Shown: piece after piece, positions 34,228-41,101 of the stretch
How the letters are laid out: the number at the start of each line of letters is the position of its first letter
Position numbering within the stretch: the stretch's first letter is position 1
Source: Fimbriimonas planktonicus
GTDB taxonomy: Bacteria > Armatimonadota > Fimbriimonadia > Fimbriimonadales > Fimbriimonadaceae
DNA length: 64,000 nt
Assembly (NCBI GenBank): GCA_965234685.1
Contig: OZ248539.1
Location: forward strand, 1 to 64,000
Direction: 5' to 3'
Translations under genes and position numbers: made by a program
The notes under the pieces: model-generated
The model's input: only the letters and a program-made list of their open reading frames with translations
Told to the model about the DNA's origin: nothing
Databases searched by the model: none

Positions 34228-35256
34228 ATGGTAGACATACGTATCGTGTCTTCAGAGGGCTGGGTCGTTATTCGCAATGCGCGGGGGAACAACTTAAAGG
34301 GAGTTGATGCCGCCATTCCCTTGGGGCTGTTTGTTTGCGTCACCGGCGTTTCGGGGAGCGGTAAATCGACCCTCGTTCAAGACACGCTGTATCCGAAGAT
34401 GCTGTTTGAGGTCTACGGTACGCGTTCGGTTTGGGAGCCGCACGACGCGATTGAAGGCCTAACGGCGCTGGACAAGGTCATCGATATCGACCAGTCTCCA
34501 ATCGGCCGAACCCCCAGGTCGAACTCCGCAACCTATACCGGTACGTTCGATATGATTCGGGATCTGTTCGCTATGACTCCAGATGCGAAGATTCGCGGAT
34601 TCAATCAAGGGCGGTTTAGCTTCAACGTCAAAGGTGGCCGATGCGAAGCGTGTCGGGGCGATGGCGTGCTGAAGATCGAGATGGTCTTTCTGCCGGACGT
34701 CTACGTACCGTGTGAGGTCTGCAAAGGGAAGCGTTATAACCGCGAGACGCTGGAGGTCAAGTACAAGGGCAAGTCGATTGCCGACGTGCTGGCGATGACG
34801 ATAACGGAAGCGATCGAGTTCTTCCGGCCCATCCCCAAGATATTCCGCAAACTTGACACTCTGGGCGAGGTGGGTCTCGGCTACATCCGGCTCGGTCAAC
34901 CGGCGACAACGCTTTCGGGTGGAGAAGCCCAGCGCGTCAAGCTAGCTTCGGAACTCAGCAAACGATCAACCGGCCGAACGTTCTATATCCTCGACGAGCC
35001 GACGACCGGGTTGCACTTTGAGGACGTGAAGCGCCTTCTGATGGTGCTCCATCGCCTCGTCGATCAAGGGAACACGGTTCTCGTGATTGAGCACAACTTG
35101 GACGTGATCAAGACGGCGGACTGGATCATCGACATGGGGCCTGAGGGTGGCAACAAGGGCGGCCAGGTCGTCGCGATGGGCACGCCTGAGCACGTCGCCA
35201 GCGTCGAAGGATCGCACACCGGGACGTACTTGAAGAAGCTGTTCGCGGCGGCTTAG
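34228..35256 (+). CDS. uvrA: UvrA C-terminal half (excinuclease ABC subunit A, module II)
   Basis: Second ATPase module of UvrA as a separate 342-residue protein. Present: Walker A GVSGSGKST (40-48), the C-terminal zinc finger with CEAC (139-142) and CEVC (162-165), which contacts damaged DNA, the signature LSGGEAQRVKLA (from 229) and Walker B FYILDEP, then VLVIEHNLDVIK with the H-loop. It begins GWVVIRNARGNNLKG, exactly where module II starts in one-piece UvrA. The GTG at 34246 is an alternative start. The two halves must associate if they are to make a working UvrA. Confidence 0.92.
   Translation: MVDIRIVSSEGWVVIRNARGNNLKGVDAAIPLGLFVCVTGVSGSGKSTLVQDTLYPKMLFEVYGTRSVWEPHDAIEGLTALDKVIDIDQSPIGRTPRSNSATYTGTFDMIRDLFAMTPDAKIRGFNQGRFSFNVKGGRCEACRGDGVLKIEMVFLPDVYVPCEVCKGKRYNRETLEVKYKGKSIADVLAMTITEAIEFFRPIPKIFRKLDTLGEVGLGYIRLGQPATTLSGGEAQRVKLASELSKRSTGRTFYILDEPTTGLHFEDVKRLLMVLHRLVDQGNTVLVIEHNLDVIKTADWIIDMGPEGGNKGGQVVAMGTPEHVASVEGSHTGTYLKKLFAAA
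34231..34251. promoter_or_regulatory. Motif shared with the uvrA N-half upstream region
   Basis: GTAGA (34231-34235) and GTGTCT (34246-34251) recur here as upstream of the N-half (31690-31703), but 10 rather than 3 bases apart. AGACA and TGTCT also form an imperfectly spaced inverted repeat. The motif overlaps the proposed start, which favours the GTG at 34246 if it is regulatory. Confidence 0.25.
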
Positions 35257-35257
35257 G

Positions 35258-35776
35258 TCACCACTTCCAGCGATAGTGGCCAGTGATCGGCCATTCGTGG
35301 ATCACGTTTTCCTCTCTCGCTCCAGCGCCGATGTTGTGGACGGCCAAGGGCGGCGTGGTGACGATCCCGATGTGGTCGCGGCCGTTTGGGAGTCGCCAAC
35401 TCACAACGTCACCCGCCTGAAACGGCTTGTTTCGAAGTTCATATCCTTGTCGCCGGAAGTAGGTTTGTAGGTTCGGGACGCGGCGGTGGTCGATGTTTCG
35501 ATCTGGCTTCTTTAGTCCCCACTTTGCCGGATAGGCGCGGAAGTTTTGCGACATGTCTTCGTGCACAAGCACTTGCAGATCAACGCCGCCTTTGCGAAAA
35601 GCGCGGACGATGACATCGGTGCACACCCCGGTCGAGATCGGCACGTCTCCGCCGGGATATTTCAGCTTTACGTAATCCGGCCGATAGCTAGTGGTGACGC
35701 CAACCTGGGCCTGCGCGGCGGCGGCAAGTTGAGCGTTCGAGAACCCGACAAGGACGAAGCAGGTCGCCAGAATCAT
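35258..35776 (-). CDS. Secreted DUF1287 family protein (cysteine-peptidase-like fold)
   Basis: A 172-residue protein with a signal peptide (cleavage near FSNAQ). The body matches the DUF1287/YijF family: STGVCTDVIVRAFR with a conserved Cys, QNFRAYPAKWGLKKPDRNID in pieces, and GDVVSWRLPNGRDHIGIV with a conserved His. These place it in the NlpC/P60-like superfamily, probably acting on the cell wall, though activity is not shown for the family. It ends 1 base after the uvrA C-half stop on the opposite strand. Confidence 0.88.
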   Translation of the reverse strand: MILATCFVLVGFSNAQLAAAAQAQVGVTTSYRPDYVKLKYPGGDVPISTGVCTDVIVRAFRKGGVDLQVLVHEDMSQNFRAYPAKWGLKKPDRNIDHRRVPNLQTYFRRQGYELRNKPFQAGDVVSWRLPNGRDHIGIVTTPPLAVHNIGAGAREENVIHEWPITGHYRWKW

Positions 35777-35815
35777 ACAGATTCAACGTTGATCGGGCCG
35801 CCGAAGCACCGCGAT

Positions 35816-36199
35816 TTAGGAATGTCCGTTCGCGAGTTCGAGTCCGCGCATCACGAGAGCACCGGTCGCCGGGTTGGTAGCGATTGGAGTGTCGGTGATG
35901 TTGCAGATGCGCTGCAAGGTGTGGATATCGGGATCGTGCGGATGGACGTCCATTTGCTCGACAAAGAAGAAGACGGCGTCAACTTGGCCGGAAAGGACGA
36001 GGTTCGCGATCTGGACGTCGCCGCCGAGCGGGCCGCTCTTCAGGCCGGTGACGTTCAGTCCGGTCTTGGCGATCACGAGTCTTGCCGTCGTTCCGGTGCC
36101 GACAAGATTCCAATTGGCCAACGCGCGCTGGAACCGCACGGCGAACTGCACCATCTCGTCTTTCTTGCCATCGTGAGCGATGAGTGCAAGCGACTTCAT
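35816..36199 (-). CDS. mgsA: Methylglyoxal synthase
   Basis: Converts dihydroxyacetone phosphate to methylglyoxal and phosphate, a bypass used under phosphate limitation. Active-site motifs are present: AHDGKKDEM at the N-terminus, TGLNVTGLKSGPLGGDVQIA with the catalytic Asp, and VHPHDPDI. At 127 residues it is near the core length. The ATG overlaps the pxpC stop (ATGA), so it is translationally coupled to the 5-oxoprolinase operon, an uncommon association. Confidence 0.95.
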   Translation of the reverse strand: MKSLALIAHDGKKDEMVQFAVRFQRALANWNLVGTGTTARLVIAKTGLNVTGLKSGPLGGDVQIANLVLSGQVDAVFFFVEQMDVHPHDPDIHTLQRICNITDTPIATNPATGALVMRGLELANGHS

Positions 36200-37017
36200 G
36201 GTTGTAAGTCTCCGGTGAGCGCGATTTCGAGTTCCGAAATGAATTTGTCCATTTGTTGGCCTGATTCAATATTGGCAATTCGGGCCGTTTCTAGTTGGAT
36301 CATTTCCAGGGGCACGGTTTGGCCAGTTCGAAGGTGCGCCAGCTTGGGCAAATCGGCTCGGCAAACGACGTACGGTTTTGGGTAACCGCCGATGGTCGGG
36401 CCGTCTGGTCCGAGGATGATTGGGGTGCCGTTTGGAGTCACTTGGATCGCGCCAAACACGGCCGGTTCACTGGGTAGCTCCAAATCGTGTGCCCAACTTT
36501 CGACTGGCTGACACCGGATGCCGACTCGGTCTTGGATGGGAGAAACGGTGAGCGGCTTAAGCGGCCATGTGCCTTGGCCGAACTGCGGCCCGGGGATGAC
36601 GCGGATGGCATGCAACGCAACCGAGCCCGGCACGCGGGATAGGCGAGTTGCTCGAAGCGAGACCGGCGCGAACGCGACGTAGGTTCTGAGGCCGCTGGTT
36701 CCGGCGATGATCTTCACCGAACTGCCGGTGGTCACTGGGAACCGTGCATTTGTAATGGCATCGGGAAGATCGCTTTGTACGCTTACCGGTGCGCCGACAA
36801 TGGCGACGGTGCCAAGCGTTGGGAATTCCAACTCGACGGAGGCATTGGCCAGCTCAATGGCTTCAAAGTCGGTTGCGTTGCTTTGGCGAAGCAGAGTTTC
36901 GAGAATTCGAAACGACTCGGTATCGAACGGACCGGAAGGCGGAATGCCAAGATGAAGCAGCCCCGGTTTGGGCCGCTTCACCATCGTGACGGAACCGAAA
37001 CTTTGACGAACCCTCAA
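36196..37017 (-). CDS. pxpC: 5-oxoprolinase subunit C (PxpC, KipA-like)
   Basis: Third subunit of the ATP-dependent 5-oxoprolinase PxpABC, which opens 5-oxoproline to glutamate. The biotin-dependent carboxylase C-terminal fold is recognised from PKPGLLHLGIPPSGPFD, the ELANASVELEFP and GGYPKPYVVCRADLPKLAHL (in parts) segments, and the C-terminal GQTVPLEMI. The TTG at 37017 is chosen since it overlaps the pxpA stop (TTGA) and gives a normal 273-residue protein; frames further upstream are inside pxpA. Confidence 0.88.
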   Translation of the reverse strand: MRVRQSFGSVTMVKRPKPGLLHLGIPPSGPFDTESFRILETLLRQSNATDFEAIELANASVELEFPTLGTVAIVGAPVSVQSDLPDAITNARFPVTTGSSVKIIAGTSGLRTYVAFAPVSLRATRLSRVPGSVALHAIRVIPGPQFGQGTWPLKPLTVSPIQDRVGIRCQPVESWAHDLELPSEPAVFGAIQVTPNGTPIILGPDGPTIGGYPKPYVVCRADLPKLAHLRTGQTVPLEMIQLETARIANIESGQQMDKFISELEIALTGDLQP

Positions 37018-37754
37018 CGGGCAGAAACCTCGAAACCGGCATCGGAAAGTGCGGCATAGACCGCTTCGGCAATTTCCACGCAGTTCTCGGTGTCGCCGTG
37101 CAGGCAAATGCTATCGACTTGGGTGGCGAGCATGCGGACCTGCGTGCGGATGGTGCGGAGGTCTTGCAGAATCGCCCCCGGCTGGCTGCGCGGCAGCAGG
37201 GTGCCGTCCGACCGATAGCCGCGATCGGCGAATCCTTCCAGGAAGCAGCCTTGTCCGCTCCGGGCGGCGACGATGACGTGGGCCGTACCGGGCAAGCCAA
37301 GGATAGGGAGCCGGTGTAGCCGAAGCAGCATCCCCAGCGAGTGAACGCCGGGGAAAGCATTCAGATAGATGCCGGTTTCCTCGTGCTTCGGCGGGTGTTC
37401 CCAGCCGCTGGGCATCTTGACCGCGGTGTCGTTGTAAAACGCGCCGTGCGGCTTCAAATAGGCAGGCTGGGCGAAATCCACCCAGCGACGAACCTGGATA
37501 AAGATGCTCTCGAGGTAAGTGCGAGCGTTTTCGAGGGTGATCGGAGTTCGGCCCATCGATGCCGGGTCGGGATAGCCCGGATGCAGACCCCATCGTTTGC
37601 CGTAATCGAGGGCAAGTTGAATGGTTTCCTGGGTGATGTCTGGACTGCCGGCATGGACGCCGCAGCAGATGTTCAGGCTCGATGCGAACTTCATCAGCGC
37701 GCGATCGTGCGGAAATCCCTCGGCAACATCGACGTTCAGATCAATTCGTTTCAT
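37014..37754 (-). CDS. pxpA: 5-oxoprolinase subunit A (PxpA, LamB/YcsF)
   Basis: The LamB/YcsF family protein of 5-oxoprolinase. N-terminus MKRIDLNVDVAEGFPHD, then CCGVHAGSPD and GLHPGYPDPASMGR, the family's metal-site-like loops, and VRPAYLKPHGAFYND type segment (here QPAYLKPHGAFYN); near the end SICLHGDTENCVEIA. ATG at 37754 overlaps the pxpB stop. At 246 residues the length is normal. Confidence 0.93.
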   Translation of the reverse strand: MKRIDLNVDVAEGFPHDRALMKFASSLNICCGVHAGSPDITQETIQLALDYGKRWGLHPGYPDPASMGRTPITLENARTYLESIFIQVRRWVDFAQPAYLKPHGAFYNDTAVKMPSGWEHPPKHEETGIYLNAFPGVHSLGMLLRLHRLPILGLPGTAHVIVAARSGQGCFLEGFADRGYRSDGTLLPRSQPGAILQDLRTIRTQVRMLATQVDSICLHGDTENCVEIAEAVYAALSDAGFEVSAR

Positions 37755-38392
37755 TGGCCTTCCCCAGTGATGACCCGCGGGCGGGTGCCGAGGTTGGATT
37801 GGAATTCGTCCTCGGAACACGCCACGAACTGGACGATATCTCCAGGCCGGATCGCGAGTTGGAGGTCTTCGGTGACGGAGAGATCGTGCGGCGTTCGGCC
37901 AATCAATTGCCAACCGCCAGGCGAAGCGATCGGATAAATGGCGGTCTGGCGACCAGTGACAGCGATACTGCCCGGCGGAACGTGGGTCCGTGGCTGCGCA
38001 CGTCGCGGCAATCCGGAGATGGCGGCAGAAAGCGGGCCAAGGTAGGCAAAGCCGGGTCGAAAACCCACGGCATGGCACGGATACGAAGTGCCTTGATGCG
38101 CCAATGCCAACGCTTCCGGGGTTAGATTCAGCAACTCTGCCGCGGAATCCAAATCGGGACCATCGTAGATCGCGAGAATCCGAACGGTTCGACTGGCAAA
38201 GTCAGAGGCTTCGGCAATCTGCAGAATCTGTTCGAGATCGAAGTCGGCCGGAACATCGAAAAGCCCGACGGTTTCGTAGCTCGCGACCGCATCAGAAACG
38301 CCGAGACGACGTGCCGCCTCCGCAAATTTCCAAGGCGCAATCGGGATGTCTCGCACCAGGATGCTGGATTCATTCAGGGCTTCGGTCCGCAT
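37751..38392 (-). CDS. pxpB: 5-oxoprolinase subunit B (PxpB, KipI-like)
   Basis: First gene of the pxpB-pxpA-pxpC-mgsA operon. Carries the KipI fold and signature CHAVGFRPGFAYLGPLSAAI with PRRAQPRTHVPPGSIAVTG and SPGGWQLIGRTP. The start at 38392 (MRTEALNESS) is chosen over an ATG at 38407 because the latter lies in the TATGCT box at 38408-38403, which would be the -10. In Bacillus KipI also inhibits a sporulation kinase, which is not expected here. Confidence 0.9.
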   Translation of the reverse strand: MRTEALNESSILVRDIPIAPWKFAEAARRLGVSDAVASYETVGLFDVPADFDLEQILQIAEASDFASRTVRILAIYDGPDLDSAAELLNLTPEALALAHQGTSYPCHAVGFRPGFAYLGPLSAAISGLPRRAQPRTHVPPGSIAVTGRQTAIYPIASPGGWQLIGRTPHDLSVTEDLQLAIRPGDIVQFVACSEDEFQSNLGTRPRVITGEGQ

Positions 38393-38402
38393 CGTGCCTT
38401 CT

Positions 38403-38408
38403 AGCATA
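38403..38408 (-). promoter_or_regulatory. Candidate -10 box of the pxp operon
   Basis: TATGCT on the minus strand (38408-38403), 10 bases before the ATG at 38392. It faces the dut -10 box on the other strand. No strong -35 seen. Confidence 0.35.
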
Positions 38409-38420
38409 CGATCTAGGCCC

Positions 38421-38426
38421 TATACT
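38421..38426 (+). promoter_or_regulatory. Candidate -10 box of dut
   Basis: TATACT ends 9 bases before the dut ATG at 38436, so the leader would be a few bases at most. The -35 region overlaps the pxpB promoter. Confidence 0.4.
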
Positions 38427-38435
38427 TCTGTGCAG

Positions 38436-38885
38436 ATGCAGTCGCGAGAGATTGAGGAAGTGCCGGTTCCGGTCGTTTGCCGGGAGGGGGCCAAGTTGCC
38501 GCAGTATCAAACTCCGCTGGCAGCGGGGGTGGATTTGTGCACTACTGAAACCTTCTCGCTGGCGCCGATGGAGCGACGTTTGGTGCCGACGGGCCTCTCC
38601 ATTGCTGTTCCGGAGGGTTACGAGGCGCAAGTGCGCCCCCGAAGTGGGCTCGCCCTAAAGCACGGCATCAGCATGGTGAATACGCCCGGAACGATTGACG
38701 CAGATTATCGCGGAGAATTGAAAGTTCTGTTGATCAATTTTGGTGAATCTGTCGTCACACTTTTAGAAGGGGACCGAATTGGGCAGTTGGTGCTCAGTCC
38801 TGTCTCGCGTATCGTGTGGACCGAGGTTACAGAACTGCCATCCACCGAGCGCGGCGCGGGCGGTTTCGGTAGCACGGGGACTTAG
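38436..38885 (+). CDS. dut: Deoxyuridine triphosphatase
   Basis: Hydrolyses dUTP to dUMP, keeping uracil out of DNA. The 149-residue trimeric-type dUTPase has all motifs: AGVDLCTTE, PRSGLALKHGI, GTIDADYRGEL, GDRIGQLVLSPV and the C-terminal RGAGGFGSTGT that closes over the active site. Chosen start ATG 38436; longer frames run through the pxpB promoter. Followed 3 bases later by a TPR protein. Confidence 0.96.
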   Translation: MQSREIEEVPVPVVCREGAKLPQYQTPLAAGVDLCTTETFSLAPMERRLVPTGLSIAVPEGYEAQVRPRSGLALKHGISMVNTPGTIDADYRGELKVLLINFGESVVTLLEGDRIGQLVLSPVSRIVWTEVTELPSTERGAGGFGSTGT

Positions 38886-38888
38886 GGC

Positions 38889-39860
38889 ATGGGGACTAAT
38901 TACGACACGGATGATGCGCCGGATAAAGATCGTTTGTATCCGGAACTGGCAAAGGCGAACTTGCTTCGCATTCGCGGCGATTATAAGGGCGCCATCGACC
39001 AGTGCTTGTCGATTCTGAAGCGGTATCCCGAAGACCACGACGCCCACGTTTTGATCGCCGACATCTATGCCGAGCAGGGTGACTTGTCTCAGGCCGCTCA
39101 ATGGTACGAGTTGGCGATTGATATTAGCCCGAACGCCGGTACGGACCGCGCGAAGCTGGCGCAGCTTCAGCAGCGAATTAAGGATCGTGAAGCCGCATCG
39201 GCGGCGCAGCAGCTCGGCTTGCCGCCCGAGAAGCAGCCCCTTGGCCTCTACATTGGCGTTATGGGTGCGATTGCTTTGGTCGTCGCGATTGGGTCCTACA
39301 TGCTGGGGCAGCAAGCGATGAAGCCGCCTGCAGGCAAGAAGCTAGTTCCGATCTCGGCTCCGCTGCAGCAAGATAATTCGACATCCGGCGGCAACGCCGC
39401 GCCGATGACGATCACTTCCGCTTCTACCATCGAGGAAGATCGCCTCGTGCAACAGGCTCTGGCGACCATTTTGCCGAACGGAACGATTCTGATGAACGCG
39501 ATGCAGGACCCGCGAAATAAGGGACTTGTGTTGACGGTCAGCATTCGACCGGAGGACAACGAGCGCGGAATCGCGGCCGAACTTGGTCGCGCGGCGCTGG
39601 TGCAGTACCCAAGCGCGCCTGGGGTCATCATGCGCCTCGTGAAGTACGGAAGACTGGCGCATGTCGCGACCGTTTCTCGCGATCGACTGGCATCGCTGGA
39701 GACGCCGGAGTTTCAGAACGGGACGGCCACTTCGGAAGCTGTTGCGAATGCGATTTTGACGGAGGAGTGGTCGGCGGCGGCATCGGTGAATTCACCCGCG
39801 CCAGTCGCGCCGGCAAATACGCCAGCTGATGACGCGACTCCCGCACCCGGACAGTCATAA
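38889..39860 (+). CDS. TPR protein with one membrane segment
   Basis: A 323-residue protein: two TPR-like repeats at about 15-90 (NLLRIRGDYKGAIDQCLSIL and AEQGDLSQAAQWYELAIDIS), a linker, one membrane helix at about 117-137 (GLYIGVMGAIALVVAIGSYML), and an extracytoplasmic domain of about 150 residues ending in a Pro/Ala-rich tail. The N-terminal repeats would face the cytoplasm. Function unknown; probably cotranscribed with dut. Confidence 0.7.
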   Translation: MGTNYDTDDAPDKDRLYPELAKANLLRIRGDYKGAIDQCLSILKRYPEDHDAHVLIADIYAEQGDLSQAAQWYELAIDISPNAGTDRAKLAQLQQRIKDREAASAAQQLGLPPEKQPLGLYIGVMGAIALVVAIGSYMLGQQAMKPPAGKKLVPISAPLQQDNSTSGGNAAPMTITSASTIEEDRLVQQALATILPNGTILMNAMQDPRNKGLVLTVSIRPEDNERGIAAELGRAALVQYPSAPGVIMRLVKYGRLAHVATVSRDRLASLETPEFQNGTATSEAVANAILTEEWSAAASVNSPAPVAPANTPADDATPAPGQS

Positions 39861-39868
39861 TTGATCAG

Positions 39869-40597
39869 ATGCGCCTTACCATCCAGCTTTACACCGTTCG
39901 TGACGCTCTGGCCGCCGACCTTGCCGGAACCCTTGCCAAGATCAAGGAGATCGGCCTGGAATATGTGGAGCTAGCCGGCGACTATGGCAAGTCCGGTGAA
40001 GAATGGAAGACCATGCTGGATGAGCTCGGTTTGCAAGCCAGCGGCGCGCACATTGGCGTGGATCAGCTTGAGAACAACTACGATGGCACGGTGGCGTTTG
40101 CGAAGGCACTCGGGCTGTCGCTCGTGATTGTTCCTTGGATCGGCAAAGATCGCTACGAAAACGGCTGGGCGGCATTCGGTGCTCAGCTCGAAGTCATCGC
40201 GCAGAAGCTCGCGACGGAAGGAATCAAGCTCGCTTATCACAACCACGACTTTGAGTACATCGACGGTGACGGCTTCTCCGAACTCTATGCGGCCGCACCG
40301 ACTTTGAACGCAGAAGTGGATGCCGCATGGGTGAAGATCGGCGGTCACGACCCGGTCGAAGTGATTCGCGGTCTTGGTGCACGAGCAATTGCGGTTCACG
40401 GAAAGGACTTCGATCCCTCGGCGACCCCTCGTTGGGTTCCTGCTGGTACGGGTGTGATGCCCATGGAAGAGGTCGTCAAGACGGCGAAAGCGGGTGGAAC
40501 TCAGTTCTTGGCCATCGAGCTTGACGAGTCGCCCGCAGATCCGCTCGACGCAGTTGCCGCGAGCTTTGCTTACTTCAAGGGTCTCGGGCTTAGCTAA
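39869..40597 (+). CDS. Sugar phosphate isomerase/epimerase (xylose isomerase-like TIM barrel)
   Basis: A 242-residue TIM-barrel protein of the AP endonuclease family 2 superfamily. MRLTIQLYTVRDALAADLAG, the YHNHDFEY metal-site strand, the AEVDAAWVKIGG strand and the HGKDFDP and VPAGTGVMPMEEVVK segments are typical of the family, often annotated as sugar isomerase/epimerase. A second member lies at 60084. No pathway context is present. Confidence 0.88.
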   Translation: MRLTIQLYTVRDALAADLAGTLAKIKEIGLEYVELAGDYGKSGEEWKTMLDELGLQASGAHIGVDQLENNYDGTVAFAKALGLSLVIVPWIGKDRYENGWAAFGAQLEVIAQKLATEGIKLAYHNHDFEYIDGDGFSELYAAAPTLNAEVDAAWVKIGGHDPVEVIRGLGARAIAVHGKDFDPSATPRWVPAGTGVMPMEEVVKTAKAGGTQFLAIELDESPADPLDAVAASFAYFKGLGLS

Positions 40598-40603
40598 AAG
40601 GTT

Positions 40604-41047
40604 GTGATGGGCGACCAGATGGTAAGGCGACTCACTTACGCCTCTACCGTTCTGGTCGCTGCCACCCTCATCTACGCCTTTTCGTCCGCTCGTTCTGTCC
40701 AGTCGATCCAGTGGTTACTGGTTGCGATGGGTGCAATTCCAGTACTTATTTCTCTATCCGCGTACTTTATGGGATCGAATGGGCGCACGGGCGCGGAGCC
40801 CCGCATGATCCAGGTCGGGGCCACCACGTACCTGGGCGATCCGCTCACGGTTGCGCTCGGACTTCGCAAAAAGCAGATGCGAAAAGAAGCATTTGAGTTG
40901 TTGGAGCAGGGGCTCCGTGAAGAACCCGAGCGAATGGACCTGATACGGGAGCAGATTGACCTCTGTAAGTTCCTCCCTAATCCGGCGAGACACGCCGAGC
41001 TCACCAGACGCCTGGGCGAATTAGAAGCAAAGACGCCACCCCGGTGA
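40604..41047 (+). CDS. Small membrane protein with a helical cytosolic tail
   Basis: A 147-residue protein with two membrane segments (about 12-28 and 34-52) and a charged helical tail (LREEPERMDLIREQIDLCK). Start codon GTG at 40604 or ATG at 40607. It follows the isomerase by 6 bases. No family is recognised. Confidence 0.6.
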   Translation: MMGDQMVRRLTYASTVLVAATLIYAFSSARSVQSIQWLLVAMGAIPVLISLSAYFMGSNGRTGAEPRMIQVGATTYLGDPLTVALGLRKKQMRKEAFELLEQGLREEPERMDLIREQIDLCKFLPNPARHAELTRRLGELEAKTPPR

Positions 41048-41101
41048 GACCCGGCTGGTACACTCCCTATCAGGAGATGCGCGGTTTTGCTGCGTGAAAA
41101 G

